Shown: one piece after another, positions 17,414 to 27,745 of the stretch
Position numbering within the stretch: position 1 is the first letter of the stretch
How the letters are laid out: each line of letters starts with the position of its first letter
Assembly (NCBI GenBank): GCA_029259945.1
Contig: JAJDEF010000037.1
Location: 58,169-122,168 of the forward strand
From: Planctomycetota bacterium
Lineage (GTDB): Bacteria; Planctomycetota; Planctomycetia; Pirellulales; Lacipirellulaceae
Reading direction: 5' to 3'
Length of the DNA stretch: 64,000 nucleotides
The notes under the pieces: generated by a model
Database searches by the model: none
The model's input: the letters and a program-made list of their open reading frames with translations, nothing else
Told to the model about the DNA's origin: nothing
Program-made: the position numbers and the translations under genes

Positions 17414-18652
17414 ATGAAACGACGTGTTGTCGTAACAGGAATTGGCGTAGTCACGTCGCTCAGCCGCGAGGTCAACGACCTTTGGGAAAAGGTCCTCGCA
17501 GGTGAGAGCGGTATATGTGAAGTGCGCGCTTTTGACACCGCGGACTACAAGGTCAAGTTCGCCGGTGGCATCAATGATTGGTCCACCGAGGGATACCTCC
17601 CTCCCCGCGAATTGAAACGCGTTGACCGTTTTTCGCAATTTGCTTTGGTAGCAGGTGTCGATGCCGTCAAAGACTCAGGCTTAGACCTTTCGAGCTACGA
17701 CCCCTTTCGTTTAGGGGTGATCGTCGGCTCAGGCATCGGTGGCATCAACGAGATGGAGACGCAAGAGCGGAAGCTCCTTAGCAAGGGCCCCAGCAAAGTC
17801 TCGCCTTTCACCGTCCCAAAGATGATGCTCAATGCAGCCGGTGGACAACTATCGATCCGCTTCGGTCTGCGCGGCCCCAACTACGCAGTGGCTACCGCCT
17901 GTGCCAGTGCCACCAACGCCATGGGCGACGCCTACAAAGCCATCCAATACGACGATGCCGATATCATGGTCACGGGCGGCACCGAAGCCTCGGTCACCCC
18001 CATTTCGATGAGCGGGTTTGCGAATATGAAGGCGTTGTCGATGCGAAACGACAACCCCACCGCCGCAAGCCGCCCGTTCGACGCCAACCGTGATGGCTTT
18101 GTTCTCTCCGAAGGCGCCGGCATTTTAGTCTTCGAAGAACTGGAACACGCCAAAGCTCGTGGGGCAAACATCTATGGCGAAGTGCTCGGGTATGGTGCCA
18201 GTGCCGACGCCGGCCATATCACTCAACCCGACGCCGAGGGAACGGGAGCCGCTCGCGCGATGAGTCTTGCACTCAAAGATGCCGGGCTAAACATCGACGA
18301 AATCGACTACATCAACGCACACGGCACCAGCACTCCCTTGGGTGACAAAGCCGAAACCAAAGCGATGAAAATGGTCTTCGAAGACCACGCCTACAAGCTC
18401 AACGTTTCTAGCACCAAGAGCCAACTGGGCCACCTACTGGGTGCTAGCGGTGGCGTCGAACTCATTCTCAGTCTACTGGCAATGAAGCATCAAACCGTGC
18501 CTCAGACGATCAATCTCGAAACGCCCGACCCCGACTGCGACCTGAATTACACCCCCAACACGCCACAAGAACGGCAAATCCGCTATATCATGAGCAACAG
18601 CTTTGGGTTTGGTGGACACAACGCTTCGATTGTTGCCGGGCAACTGACCTAG
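17414..18652 (+). CDS. fabF: 3-oxoacyl-ACP synthase II
   Basis: FabF condenses malonyl-ACP with acyl-ACP. The 412-residue protein has catalytic Cys163 (VATACASATNAM), the two His residues in NAHGTSTPLGD and SQLGHLLGASG, and a C-terminal NSFGFGGHNASIV. It lies 10 nt downstream of acpP and is the catalytic ketosynthase of this cluster. A non-catalytic paralogue lies 1.5 kb downstream. Confidence 0.97.
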   Translation: MKRRVVVTGIGVVTSLSREVNDLWEKVLAGESGICEVRAFDTADYKVKFAGGINDWSTEGYLPPRELKRVDRFSQFALVAGVDAVKDSGLDLSSYDPFRLGVIVGSGIGGINEMETQERKLLSKGPSKVSPFTVPKMMLNAAGGQLSIRFGLRGPNYAVATACASATNAMGDAYKAIQYDDADIMVTGGTEASVTPISMSGFANMKALSMRNDNPTAASRPFDANRDGFVLSEGAGILVFEELEHAKARGANIYGEVLGYGASADAGHITQPDAEGTGAARAMSLALKDAGLNIDEIDYINAHGTSTPLGDKAETKAMKMVFEDHAYKLNVSSTKSQLGHLLGASGGVELILSLLAMKHQTVPQTINLETPDPDCDLNYTPNTPQERQIRYIMSNSFGFGGHNASIVAGQLT

Positions 18653-18758
18653 ATAGCTAGCAGCGAACAAATCCACAGTCTCTCGGCCTTGCCCCTATCG
18701 GGCACCGACCCTATACTCCCCGCCGCAAAAAAACGGCCTCTTAACCAGGAGTATTCCG

Positions 18759-20036
18759 ATGCACCCTCGCATCGCGGCGTTCGCCCTCTGTTGCTTACTA
18801 TCAACCGCATCCCAAGCCCAACCGCCGGTTGCAACCAGCGAGTTGCCGCGACCCAGCGCTGCCAGTTGGCGGCCCGCTTCTGGCATTGGCTCGGCAGGCA
18901 AAAATCTGACTGGTCAAAGTGGAGTGCGGACGGCCGACGCTCGCAATGCGTCCTCCACGGGTGTCACTCCAGTTTCTTCGCAGACACCCGCTCCGTCTGG
19001 AAGTCGTGCTACAAGAGCACAAGTCAGCAAAGGCGCGGGAACACTGCCCAACGACCACGGGCAAATTTGGCGCGAGTATGACATCAGCCCCTACACTTTA
19101 CGCGTCAAAAATAGTGCACATCCCGAGCAAGCCATTGTCGACTGGATCCTCCGCGAGACGGGCTACGAAGCGTGGCACTCCACACCAGTCGGCTTGCTAA
19201 GCGCCGATAGAAAAGTATTGCGAGTCTATCACACACCTCAAATGCATACGGTCGTGGCAAATATTGTCGATCGCTTTGTGAATAGCCTTGCCGAAAATCA
19301 CGGCTTCGGGCTTCGGATTGTCACGATCCGCAATCCCAACTGGCGAACACGTGCCCTACCGCTGATGAAATCGCTCCCGGTTCAATCCCCGGGCGTGCAG
19401 GGTTGGATGCTGGCCAAAGAGGATGCCGCCCTGCTGATGTCTGAACTCAAACGACGCACCGACTATCGCGAACACAACCCTCCACACCAGATGGTTCAAA
19501 ATGGACAATCGTTGGTCATCTCAACCATGCAATCCCATTCGTACACCAAGGGAATTATCCGCACCCAGCAAACCTGGCCCGGCTATCAACCCGAGCTGGG
19601 ACAACTGGACGAAGGATTTTCGCTGGAATTCAACCCGCTGTTGGCAATGGATGCACGCACCGTCGACGCAGTGATCAAAGTCCGACTATCACAAGTCGAG
19701 AAAATGTTGTCGGTGAAATTGGAAGTTCCCTCGACCGTCGCCCCCAATCAGCGGGCCGAGTGCCAAGTGCCACAAATGACAATGGTGCAGCTACACGAGC
19801 GTTTCCGATGGCCCGCCGACCAAGTGCTACTGCTAAGCATGGGCGTGGTGGCCACCCCGGGGCCGAAAAAGCCGAACATCCTGACCGACTCGCTGCCGCT
19901 ACTACCCAAATCTGCCCCCCGAGCAGACGCCTTGCTGTTTATCGAAAGCAAAGGCCCTGTCGCCCCAACCCTCCCCGGCGCTCCGCGCGCAGCGACCGCA
20001 AGCCGTGCCCCACAGACGTTTCATGGGCGGTATTGA
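18759..20036 (+). CDS. Secreted protein of unknown function (425 aa)
   Basis: The protein starts MHPRIAAFALCCLLSTASQAQ, a convincing Sec signal peptide with cleavage near residue 20. A low-complexity Ser/Thr/Pro/Ala-rich segment follows to about residue 95. The rest forms a mixed domain. The part starting IVDWILRETGYEAWH and running to MHTVVANIVDRFV resembles the STN/secretin N-terminal fold, but this is only a similarity by eye. It is located between fabF and the KS-like gene, and its role there is unclear. Confidence 0.6.
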   Translation: MHPRIAAFALCCLLSTASQAQPPVATSELPRPSAASWRPASGIGSAGKNLTGQSGVRTADARNASSTGVTPVSSQTPAPSGSRATRAQVSKGAGTLPNDHGQIWREYDISPYTLRVKNSAHPEQAIVDWILRETGYEAWHSTPVGLLSADRKVLRVYHTPQMHTVVANIVDRFVNSLAENHGFGLRIVTIRNPNWRTRALPLMKSLPVQSPGVQGWMLAKEDAALLMSELKRRTDYREHNPPHQMVQNGQSLVISTMQSHSYTKGIIRTQQTWPGYQPELGQLDEGFSLEFNPLLAMDARTVDAVIKVRLSQVEKMLSVKLEVPSTVAPNQRAECQVPQMTMVQLHERFRWPADQVLLLSMGVVATPGPKKPNILTDSLPLLPKSAPRADALLFIESKGPVAPTLPGAPRAATASRAPQTFHGRY

Positions 20037-20121
20037 GCGAGCCGCCTAGAGCAGTAGGCCAATTCAGGGTACGTTAGGGGGCTCTAAGCTCTGTACCCTC
20101 GCCTTCACTGCCTATATCCAC

Positions 20122-21447
20122 ATGTCCTCTGCTGCCAATCCTCGCCGTCGCGTTGCGATCACCGGAATGGGTGTTGTCTGCCCATTAGGAAACTCTCCAT
20201 CCGCCATGTGGGAAGCCCTGGCTGCTGGCCGTAGTGGTGTCGACGCCTTGTCGTTGCTCCCAACACTTGAAGGCCACGTACACTATGGGGGCGAAGCCCG
20301 CGATTTTACCGGGGCGATCGGTGACTTTGGCGAGTTGAATAAAACCCTCAAAAAGTCGATTCGCAAAGCACTCAAAGTGATGTGCCGCGAAACGATGATG
20401 GCGATCGCCGTCGCTCAGCAAGCGGTGTCCGACGCCGGCTTCAATGAGCAGCCGATGGACCCTGATCGCTCTGGCGTGGTCTTTGGCAGCGACTACATGC
20501 TTAGTCCACCCGCCGATTTCGTCGATGGCATGACGAAGTGCGGGGCCGAGGAAAACGAATTTCAGTATCCCCGCTGGGGCCAAGATGGACTCAGAGAAAT
20601 GAGCCCGCTCTGGATGCTCAAGTATCTGCCCAATATGCCCGGCAGCCACATCGCGATTCTGAACGATCTACGCGGGCCCAACAATTCGCTCACGCTACGC
20701 GAAATTGCAGGCGTAATGGCCATTCGAGAAGCCGCCCAAACCATCGAACGAGGCCACGCCGATCGCATGATCGCCGGAGCAACCGGAACACGCATCCACT
20801 CGTTCAAGACGATACACGCCGTTCAGACCGAACAGCTGGCCGACCCAACACTCGATCCGACCCAGGCCTCGCGTCCCTTCGATGCGAATCGCACTGGTAT
20901 GGTCGTCGGCGAAGGCGCAGGGGCCCTCGTGCTGGAAGAACTCGAAGCGGCCCGTCAACGGGGGGCTACCATCTACGGAGAAATCCTCGGCACCGGTAGC
21001 AGCACCGTGGCTAGTACCAAGCTCGAAAATCATCGCAGCAAGGCGCTGGCCAACGCTGCCCGACATGCGATGACCGAAGCAAACCTCTCAGCTGATCAAC
21101 TTGGACACGTTAACGCCCACGGCTTGGCAACCACGGCTAGCGATGTGGAAGAAGCCCAAGCGTTAGGCGAAGTACTCGGCTCTGCGTCAAAAACCGTACC
21201 TGTGGTGGCCCAAAAGAGTTATTTCGGCAATTTGGGTGCTGGAAGCGGTGTGGTCGAGTTGGTGGGCAGTTTGCTGGCCCTGCAACATGGGCCGCTCTTC
21301 AAAACACTCAATTTTGAGACCCCCGACTCCAATGCCCCTTTGGCTGTCACCACCCAGAACGACTTGCCCACAGGCAACAGCTTTCTCAAGCTCTGCGTCA
21401 CACCACAAGCCCAGGCTGCGGCTCTTGTCATTGCACGTGCCGATTAA
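20122..21447 (+). CDS. Ketosynthase-fold protein lacking the catalytic Cys (KS-beta/chain-length-factor-like)
   Basis: A 441-residue thiolase-fold protein of the FabF family. Aligned with the FabF encoded at 17414, the catalytic Cys position (seventh residue after GPN) is Glu194, in the sequence GPNNSLTLREIAGVMA. The first active-site His is kept (NAHGLATTASD, His333), but the second is Asn370 in KSYFGNLGAGSG. The N-terminus (RRVAITGMGVVCPLGNS) and the RPFDANRTGMVVGEGAG motif are normal. Loss of the Cys and one His suggests it does not condense acyl chains. By analogy with KS-beta/CLF subunits of type II polyketide synthases it may pair with a catalytic KS, or it may act as a decarboxylase. 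An FabF-family name based on overall similarity would be misleading. Confidence 0.85.
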   Translation: MSSAANPRRRVAITGMGVVCPLGNSPSAMWEALAAGRSGVDALSLLPTLEGHVHYGGEARDFTGAIGDFGELNKTLKKSIRKALKVMCRETMMAIAVAQQAVSDAGFNEQPMDPDRSGVVFGSDYMLSPPADFVDGMTKCGAEENEFQYPRWGQDGLREMSPLWMLKYLPNMPGSHIAILNDLRGPNNSLTLREIAGVMAIREAAQTIERGHADRMIAGATGTRIHSFKTIHAVQTEQLADPTLDPTQASRPFDANRTGMVVGEGAGALVLEELEAARQRGATIYGEILGTGSSTVASTKLENHRSKALANAARHAMTEANLSADQLGHVNAHGLATTASDVEEAQALGEVLGSASKTVPVVAQKSYFGNLGAGSGVVELVGSLLALQHGPLFKTLNFETPDSNAPLAVTTQNDLPTGNSFLKLCVTPQAQAAALVIARAD

Positions 21448-21782
21448 TTCTCTTCGTTTCGGCCTCTATCTACCGGTCTATTTGCCCTGTGGGATAGCTT
21501 CCGCCGCTTGACACTTCATTTTGTGGCTTGTATCGTGGCTAGATTGCGAACCGTACTAAGTTGGCTTCGCGAAAGGGTTTTGGTGAATTGCACAACTCAC
21601 CCGCGTGTGTTGCGGCTTGGTGTCTATCCCAAAATACACGAGTATTTGGCAAACGGTATTTCCTGCCTCTAAACGGGGGAGGCAGCCAGTTGCCAAGACA
21701 TCCCTTGTGCTGAGCAAGGGCCATCTACAATCTGAAAAAACTTGGTTTGCCGGCGGGCGAATACGCCATGGAGTAGAATACT
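21448..21782 (+). promoter_or_regulatory. Leader region of nusA with strong candidate promoter
   Basis: TTGACA at 21508-21513 is followed by a 17-nt spacer and TATCGT at 21531-21536, the best sigma70-type promoter in the window. This leaves a leader of about 240 nt before the nusA ATG, unusually long. A long leader before nusA could host autoregulation, but I see no recognisable riboswitch or ORF in it. Confidence 0.5.
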
Positions 21783-23231
21783 ATGAATGCCAGCGAAGTA
21801 TTGCGGATCGTCGATGCGATTCATCGCGATAAAAATATCGACAAGGAAATTGTCTTCGAAGGCATCGAAGCTGCGCTCGTATCTGCCGCCAAGAAACACT
21901 ACGGCGAAGAGGCAGACGTTCAAGTTCGGATCGATCGCGAAAATGGTTCGATCACTGCTTCGTGCGATGGCGAAGTACTCGACTCCGAAGAAACGGTCGG
22001 CCGGATTGGCGCTCAAACTGCCAAACAGGTAATGATCCAGAAAATTCGCGAGGCCGAACGTGATGCTCTCTATGACGAATACACCGACCTGATTGGCGAG
22101 ATGGTAGGGGGTGTGATCCAGCGCTATGAAGGTGGGGCAGCTACCGTCACTCTGACAAACGTCGAGGCAATTTTGCCCCGTAGCGAACAGATTCCTGGCG
22201 AAAGTCATCACGTCAACGAACGCGTTCGTGCAACCGTCTTCGAGGTCCGCAAATCGGGCAGCCGAATTAAAGTCATTCTCAGCCGTGGTCGTCCCCAATT
22301 AGTTCAACGACTGTTCGAGCAAGAAATCCCCGAAATCATCGATGGCATCATCGAAGTTCGCGCTATGTCACGCGAGCCTGGCTACCGCTCGAAAGTGGCG
22401 GTGAGTAGCAGCGACCAGCGAGTCGATTGCGTGGGTGCGTGCGTGGGTGTCCGTGGTAACCGAATCAAAAACATTGTCGACGAACTTAGTGGCGAGCGCA
22501 TTGATATCGTTCGCTGGGACGATGACCTCGAAATCTTCATCCCCAACGCCCTGCAGCCTGCCGAAGTGGAACAAGTCATCCTCTGCAAAATGCTGGGTCG
22601 CGCCATCGTTTTGGTAAGAGAAGATCAGTTGTCGCTTGCCATTGGCCGACGTGGGCAAAATGTGCGTCTTGCCAGCAAACTCTCGGGCTGGGACATCGAA
22701 ATTATGACCCAAGACGAGTTGGCCGAGTCGATCGACCGAGCCGTCCAAGGGTTTAGTTCCATCGAGGGAGTCGAAGTCGAATTGGCAGAACGTTTGGTCG
22801 AAGAAGGCTTCCTCAGCTACGACGACCTCTCGATCATCGAGCCAGACGCACTCATTGCAATGGGTGGGCTAGCTGCTGAGTTGGTCGACACGATTGTCGA
22901 GCATGCCGAGTCTCGCGCCGAAGAGGCCGAAGCTGCTGCCACACAAGCTCGCAAAGAAAAACGTGAACGTGATCGTCTGGCGGCGATCGAAGCTGAGCAC
23001 GTTGCCGCTGAAGAAGCTGCCGCCGCCGCAAAAGCCGAAAGTGAAAACACGGACAACGATCCAACTACCGAATCAGCAACCGAAGAAAACAGTGAAGAAA
23101 CGCCCTCTGACGAAACCCAGGACGAAGCGACAGAAGTAGCTGACGCAACAGAAGTCGAAGTAACGGCTGATAGCAACGTGGCTACGGATGCCGTTGAAAC
23201 GGTTAAACCCTCGGGCAGTGAGGCAGAATAA
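21783..23231 (+). CDS. nusA: Transcription termination/antitermination protein NusA
   Basis: NusA binds RNA polymerase and nascent RNA and modulates pausing, termination and antitermination. The 482-residue protein has the N-terminal polymerase-binding domain (to about residue 120), an S1 domain, and two KH domains including [15 protein letters not shown] and [21 protein letters not shown]. The C-terminal part is unlike E. coli: one helix-hairpin-helix-like segment followed by a long Ala/Glu-rich, then acidic tail (about residues 385-482). It heads the nusA-infB-rbfA operon, without rimP upstream. Confidence 0.95.
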   Translation: MNASEVLRIVDAIHRDKNIDKEIVFEGIEAALVSAAKKHYGEEADVQVRIDRENGSITASCDGEVLDSEETVGRIGAQTAKQVMIQKIREAERDALYDEYTDLIGEMVGGVIQRYEGGAATVTLTNVEAILPRSEQIPGESHHVNERVRATVFEVRKSGSRIKVILSRGRPQLVQRLFEQEIPEIIDGIIEVRAMSREPGYRSKVAVSSSDQRVDCVGACVGVRGNRIKNIVDELSGERIDIVRWDDDLEIFIPNALQPAEVEQVILCKMLGRAIVLVREDQLSLAIGRRGQNVRLASKLSGWDIEIMTQDELAESIDRAVQGFSSIEGVEVELAERLVEEGFLSYDDLSIIEPDALIAMGGLAAELVDTIVEHAESRAEEAEAAATQARKEKRERDRLAAIEAEHVAAEEAAAAAKAESENTDNDPTTESATEENSEETPSDETQDEATEVADATEVEVTADSNVATDAVETVKPSGSEAE

Positions 23232-23375
23232 GTGTTTGTCCCCATTCCTAACTGGCACAACTGTTGGAGGATGTTAGTTATGGTTTCCTAGTTCGATTTA
23301 GTTACCGCGAGTCCTTTCCGCCACGTTCAACCCAAAGCCATAGCTGGCAAAACCGACTCGCACGGAGAATTCAAT

Positions 23376-26153
23376 TTGGCCGTCCGCATTTACGCATTAG
23401 CGAAGGAACTGAAAGTCGACAGCAAAGAGCTGGTAGATATCTGCACGAACATAGGTATCTCTGGTAAGGGTTCTGCGCTGGCCAGTCTTTCTGAAGAGGA
23501 GGTTGCGAAGCTACGCGACCACTTCTCGAATCCTGCTTCTTCCTCGGGAACTTCTTCGAAGTCCAGCCCCGCAATAGCGGCCCCCGAGCGCCCGACCGAA
23601 GCGGCCCGTTCTGGCAAAATGCCTGTCATTTCCGCTCCACGCCCACAGTCACCCCTGGCTGGTATTCGCAAGAAAATTGCCGGTGACGAGCCGGCCGTTG
23701 AAGAACCGGATAGCTCGGCTATTGCCGCAGAAGTCGAAGAGCCGCAAGCTGCTAGTGCAGAATCCGTAGCTTCACCAAAAGTCGACGACAACGCCCCTCG
23801 CAGACCTGGCCCCCTGGCTGGCGTCATGCGTCGCGAAGAATACGTCGGTCCAGGCGGTGCCTCAGGCAAGCTACCGACAATTACGCCCTCGCGTTCTGGC
23901 TCATCTACCGGCACTGGGACAAAGTCGACCCCTAATGGGGGTGGCCAACGCGGTCGGCCAGCAGTCAAACTGGCTCCCATGCCCGATGTGGTACAGCCTT
24001 CTGCCAAAGCAGGCTCGAAGACCAAAGATCAACCCACTCAAAAACCAGACATGAAGCTGCCGGCCGACGCTCTGCGAGCTGGGAAGAGTGGTGCCAAACC
24101 TCTTACAGCTCACCTGCGTAAGCACGAAGAGTCGTTAGAGACCGCCAAACGCAGCTCCGCAGGCGAGGAGACGAAGGAAGGCCGCGGTCGTCAGGGCGCC
24201 GCAGCTCGAGGGAAGAAAGGGGACGGAACGCCCATGCTGGGGGGTCGTGAGCAACGGCAACTCAGTCGACAGCGTCAGTCTCCGCGTCGCGGTGCCGGGA
24301 TGCGGCCACGTCGCTCATTCCGTCGCAGCCGAAAGTCGGGCATCAATACTGCGGCTCCGCGAAAAGACAAAGTCTCGCTCCAGTTGCCTTGCACCGTCCG
24401 CGAACTTTCAGAAGCGGCTGGTGTCCCCGCCAATCAGATCCTGCGAATTCTGATGGAAGAGGGCGTGATGCTAACAATCACCACGGTGATGGATCCCGAT
24501 CTCACCGAATTGGTAGCCGCCGAATTGGGAGTTGATATCGAGTTGAAAGAAGCTGTCAGCTTCGAAGATCAGTTACTCTCCAAGATCATCGAACAGGAAG
24601 ATAACGAAGACTCGCTGGTCGCTCGACCACCCGTCATTACGTTTCTTGGCCATGTCGACCACGGTAAAACTTCGTTGCTCGACCGCATTATCGACACCAA
24701 TGTTGTTAGCGGCGAAAGCGGAGGCATTACGCAACATATTCGTGCCTATACGATCAACAAAGATGGTCGCCAAATCTCTTTCGTCGACACCCCCGGCCAC
24801 GAAGCGTTTACCGAGATGCGTGCACGCGGGGCAAATGTCACGGATATCGCGGTTTTGGTTGTAGCCGCCGACGATGGTGTCATGCCTCAAACCGAAGAAG
24901 CAATCAGCCACGCCCGAGCGGCCGAAGTTCCCATTGTCGTTGCCCTCAACAAGGTTGATCTTCCTGGCGTTGATCTGAATCGTGCTTTGCAGGGACTTTC
25001 GTCCAACGATTTGCTCCCTAGTGAGTGGGGTGGAGATGTCGAAGTCATCCAAACCAGTGCTACCACCGGCGATGGAATCGACAATCTTCTAGAAACGTTG
25101 CTGACGGTTGCTGAACTGGAAGAGTACACCGCAAACCCAAATCGTGCCGCACTCGGCACCTGCCTAGAAGCTCAACAAGAGGCCGGACGCGGCGTCGTTG
25201 CCAAGATGATCGTACAAAACGGAACGTTACGTGTCGGCGACATTGTCGTTTGTGGCCAGTCCTTTGGTCGCGTGAAAGCGATGTACGACACACTCGATCC
25301 GCGAAAAAAAGTCGACGAAGCGCCACCTAGTACCCCCGTGAATGTCACCGGATTCGACACGGCTCCTGCCGCCGGCGAGCACTTCTACGTCTTGGACGAC
25401 ATTGCCGATGCTCGCACGATTGCCGAAGCACGTGTCGAACATGAACGCACCTCCACGCTAGGTGTCGGTGTCCAACACGTTACCTTAGAAAATCTATTCG
25501 ACCGTCTCGAGGGCGTCGACGAAATTCAAACACTGAATCTCATCCTTCGAGCCGACGTACGCGGGTCGATTGAGGCCATCCAGAAAGAATTAGAAAAACT
25601 CGAGCATCCCGAAGTTAAAATCAAACTCTTGCAGGCAAGTGTGGGCGGTATCACCGAAGCCGACGTCACACTGGCCGATGCATCGGACGCCATCATCATG
25701 GGCTTCAATGTAGTCGCGGACGAAAAATCGCGGATCTTGGCTGATGCACGTGGCGTCCAGGTTCGTCGCTACGAAGTAATCTACAAGATTACCGAAGACT
25801 TAAAGGCCGCCCTCGAAGGTTTGCTCAAGCCCGAAGAACGAGAACTCGATCTCGGACGTGCACTAGTACAACAAACATTCAAAATCAGCCGTGTCGGCAC
25901 GATCGCCGGTTGCCGTGTCTTGGCCGGAACCGTCGAACGCAATGCCCGGGTGCGTGTCATCCGCGACAGCACCATCCTTGGCGACTACCCTCTCGATACC
26001 CTACGACGTGAAAAAGACGATTCGAAGGAAGTCCGCGAAGGGATGGAATGTGGCATCAAACTGTCTGGATTCAACGACATCAAGGAAGGCGACCTACTCG
26101 AGATTTATCGCGTCGAAGAAATTGGACGTAGCTTCGATGAAACCAACATTTAG
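23376..26153 (+). CDS. infB: Translation initiation factor IF-2
   Basis: IF-2 is the GTPase that brings initiator tRNA to the 30S subunit and joins subunits. The start is a TTG at 23376 with GGAG seven nt before it, and the first residues [19 protein letters not shown] are the IF2 N-terminal module. A long Pro/Ser/Gly- and Lys/Arg-rich linker follows, including an arginine-rich stretch near residues 300-325. The core GTPase has G1 [10 protein letters not shown]3 DTPGHEAF and G4 NKVD. Domains II-IV complete the 925-residue protein. The gene follows nusA and precedes rbfA. Confidence 0.97.
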   Translation: MAVRIYALAKELKVDSKELVDICTNIGISGKGSALASLSEEEVAKLRDHFSNPASSSGTSSKSSPAIAAPERPTEAARSGKMPVISAPRPQSPLAGIRKKIAGDEPAVEEPDSSAIAAEVEEPQAASAESVASPKVDDNAPRRPGPLAGVMRREEYVGPGGASGKLPTITPSRSGSSTGTGTKSTPNGGGQRGRPAVKLAPMPDVVQPSAKAGSKTKDQPTQKPDMKLPADALRAGKSGAKPLTAHLRKHEESLETAKRSSAGEETKEGRGRQGAAARGKKGDGTPMLGGREQRQLSRQRQSPRRGAGMRPRRSFRRSRKSGINTAAPRKDKVSLQLPCTVRELSEAAGVPANQILRILMEEGVMLTITTVMDPDLTELVAAELGVDIELKEAVSFEDQLLSKIIEQEDNEDSLVARPPVITFLGHVDHGKTSLLDRIIDTNVVSGESGGITQHIRAYTINKDGRQISFVDTPGHEAFTEMRARGANVTDIAVLVVAADDGVMPQTEEAISHARAAEVPIVVALNKVDLPGVDLNRALQGLSSNDLLPSEWGGDVEVIQTSATTGDGIDNLLETLLTVAELEEYTANPNRAALGTCLEAQQEAGRGVVAKMIVQNGTLRVGDIVVCGQSFGRVKAMYDTLDPRKKVDEAPPSTPVNVTGFDTAPAAGEHFYVLDDIADARTIAEARVEHERTSTLGVGVQHVTLENLFDRLEGVDEIQTLNLILRADVRGSIEAIQKELEKLEHPEVKIKLLQASVGGITEADVTLADASDAIIMGFNVVADEKSRILADARGVQVRRYEVIYKITEDLKAALEGLLKPEERELDLGRALVQQTFKISRVGTIAGCRVLAGTVERNARVRVIRDSTILGDYPLDTLRREKDDSKEVREGMECGIKLSGFNDIKEGDLLEIYRVEEIGRSFDETNI

Positions 26154-26231
26154 TCGCCAATGCCTGTGAGCGGCGGCCGTTCAAACGCACCTCGATCTTC
26201 CTTCCAATAGCCGATTCTCTAAGTAAGTAGA

Positions 26232-26642
26232 ATGACCTCACGACGCGTCCAAAAAGCGGCTGAAGCAATTCGCGAAGTGGTCAGCATGGCCATCCTCGCC
26301 GACTTAAAAGATCCGCGCGTCGAACATGTCACCGTCACCTTTGTCGAAGTTTCGCCGGACATGCGAGTGGCCAAGGTGCATGTTTCGATCATGGGTGATG
26401 AAACCGCCCAACGCCTCTGTTTACAGGGTCTCCAAAGTTCGGCCGGTTTCTTGCAAAAGAAAATCTCGCGTCGCATCGATACACGCTACACACCCCGCAT
26501 ACGATTTGAAATCGACTTGGGTGTGAAAAAGTCGATTGCTTTGGCCAAAATGCTGGGCGACTTACTGCCTGAGGATACTCAGCCGGCAGACACCCCTTCG
26601 GAATCTGATCTTCCGGAAATCGATGCCACCAAAGAGACCTAA
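26232..26642 (+). CDS. rbfA: Ribosome-binding factor A
   Basis: RbfA assists 16S rRNA 5'-end processing and late 30S maturation, especially in the cold. The 136-residue protein has the KH-like core beginning TSRRVQKAAEAIREVVSMAIL, then KDPRVEHVTVTFVEVSPDMRVAKVHV, and a RIRFEIDLGVKKSI segment. A short acidic tail (about residues 115-136) is extra compared with short homologues. It follows infB in the expected operon order. Confidence 0.93.
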   Translation: MTSRRVQKAAEAIREVVSMAILADLKDPRVEHVTVTFVEVSPDMRVAKVHVSIMGDETAQRLCLQGLQSSAGFLQKKISRRIDTRYTPRIRFEIDLGVKKSIALAKMLGDLLPEDTQPADTPSESDLPEIDATKET

Positions 26643-26698
26643 TGAAAATCGTTCTGCTAACTTTTACCGTCGATTATTTCAAATAGAGACCCACGCCG

Positions 26699-27682
26699 AT
26701 GGCTAGTAATAACCGCGCCACAATCATCAACAAAGTTCTCAAAGCCGCTAAACGGCACTACAAACCGGCAGAGCCGCAACTAGATCGCACGCTGCTCGAC
26801 CACCTTCTGTTTGCTTGCTGCCTAGAGAACTCGCTGCACGAAGATGCCGACAAAGTATTCAACGCATTGTCGCAAGACTTCTTCGACTGGAACGAGGTGC
26901 GTGTCACCTCGATCCGCGAGCTGACGGTGATTATGAAATCGTTGAACGACCCGGCAGAATCTGCCAAAAGACTGAAGCGGGTCTTGCAAAGCTTGTTTGA
27001 AACGCACTACTCGTTTGACCTCGAGCTGATGAAAAAGCAAAACATTGGTCAAACCGTAAAACAGCTTGAAAAATACAAGGGCACCACCAACTTTACGGTT
27101 TCGTATGTCACTCAAAATGCACTCGGCGGCCACTCGATTCCCATCAACCGAGGCTTACTCGAATCGATGCGCGTGGTTGGCAGCATCTCGGATGGCGAAG
27201 CCGCCAAACACCGTGTCCCTGGCCTAGAGCGGATTGTCCCTAAAACCAAGGGAGTTGAGGTCGGCTCAATCCTTCACCAACTCGGAGTGGAACTATACCG
27301 CAGCCCCTATGGCCAAGTAATTCGTAAACTATTGCTCGAGATTGCCCCCGGCTGCAAAGAGCGTCTACCGAAGCGCCCAAGCAAGAAAAAAGCCGAGCCA
27401 CCAAAAAAACAAACTCCAAAAGTAGCAGCCCCGAGCAAGGCAAAAGCCGAAGCAAAACCCGCCAAGGCTGCACCCGCCAAGAAGAAGCCTGCGGCTAAAA
27501 TCGTGACTAAGAAAAAGGTCGCAAAAAAGAAAACCGTGAAGAAAAAAGTCGTTAAGAAGAAAGTCGCGAAAAAGAAACCCAGCAAAAAGAAAGTCGCTAC
27601 CAAAAAAACCGTAAAGAAGAAAGTTGCGAAAAAGAAGGTGAAGTCGTCCACCAAAAAACTCTCAAAACGAAAACCTCGTTAA
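26699..27682 (+). CDS. Endonuclease III-like (HhH-GPD) protein with histone-H1-like Lys-rich tail
   Basis: Residues about 20-215 look like the helical HhH-GPD/endonuclease III fold. However, the catalytic sites seem degraded: the segment matching the Nth hairpin has no Lys, and the Asp position of the VDTH motif reads IPIN (Asn150). The C-terminal Fe-S cysteines are absent. Residues 221-327 are a basic tail with repeated KKKVAKKK and KKTVKKK blocks, resembling histone H1 or bacterial HC1/AlgP-type DNA-binding tails. The likely role is non-enzymatic DNA binding or compaction, an inference. It lies between rbfA and yebC on the same strand. Confidence 0.75.
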   Translation: MASNNRATIINKVLKAAKRHYKPAEPQLDRTLLDHLLFACCLENSLHEDADKVFNALSQDFFDWNEVRVTSIRELTVIMKSLNDPAESAKRLKRVLQSLFETHYSFDLELMKKQNIGQTVKQLEKYKGTTNFTVSYVTQNALGGHSIPINRGLLESMRVVGSISDGEAAKHRVPGLERIVPKTKGVEVGSILHQLGVELYRSPYGQVIRKLLLEIAPGCKERLPKRPSKKKAEPPKKQTPKVAAPSKAKAEAKPAKAAPAKKKPAAKIVTKKKVAKKKTVKKKVVKKKVAKKKPSKKKVATKKTVKKKVAKKKVKSSTKKLSKRKPR

Positions 27683-27745
27683 CACAGACGACACCCACTA
27701 CGCTCAATAGAATCTATCTCTCAAACCATTTCTGAACCGGAACCG

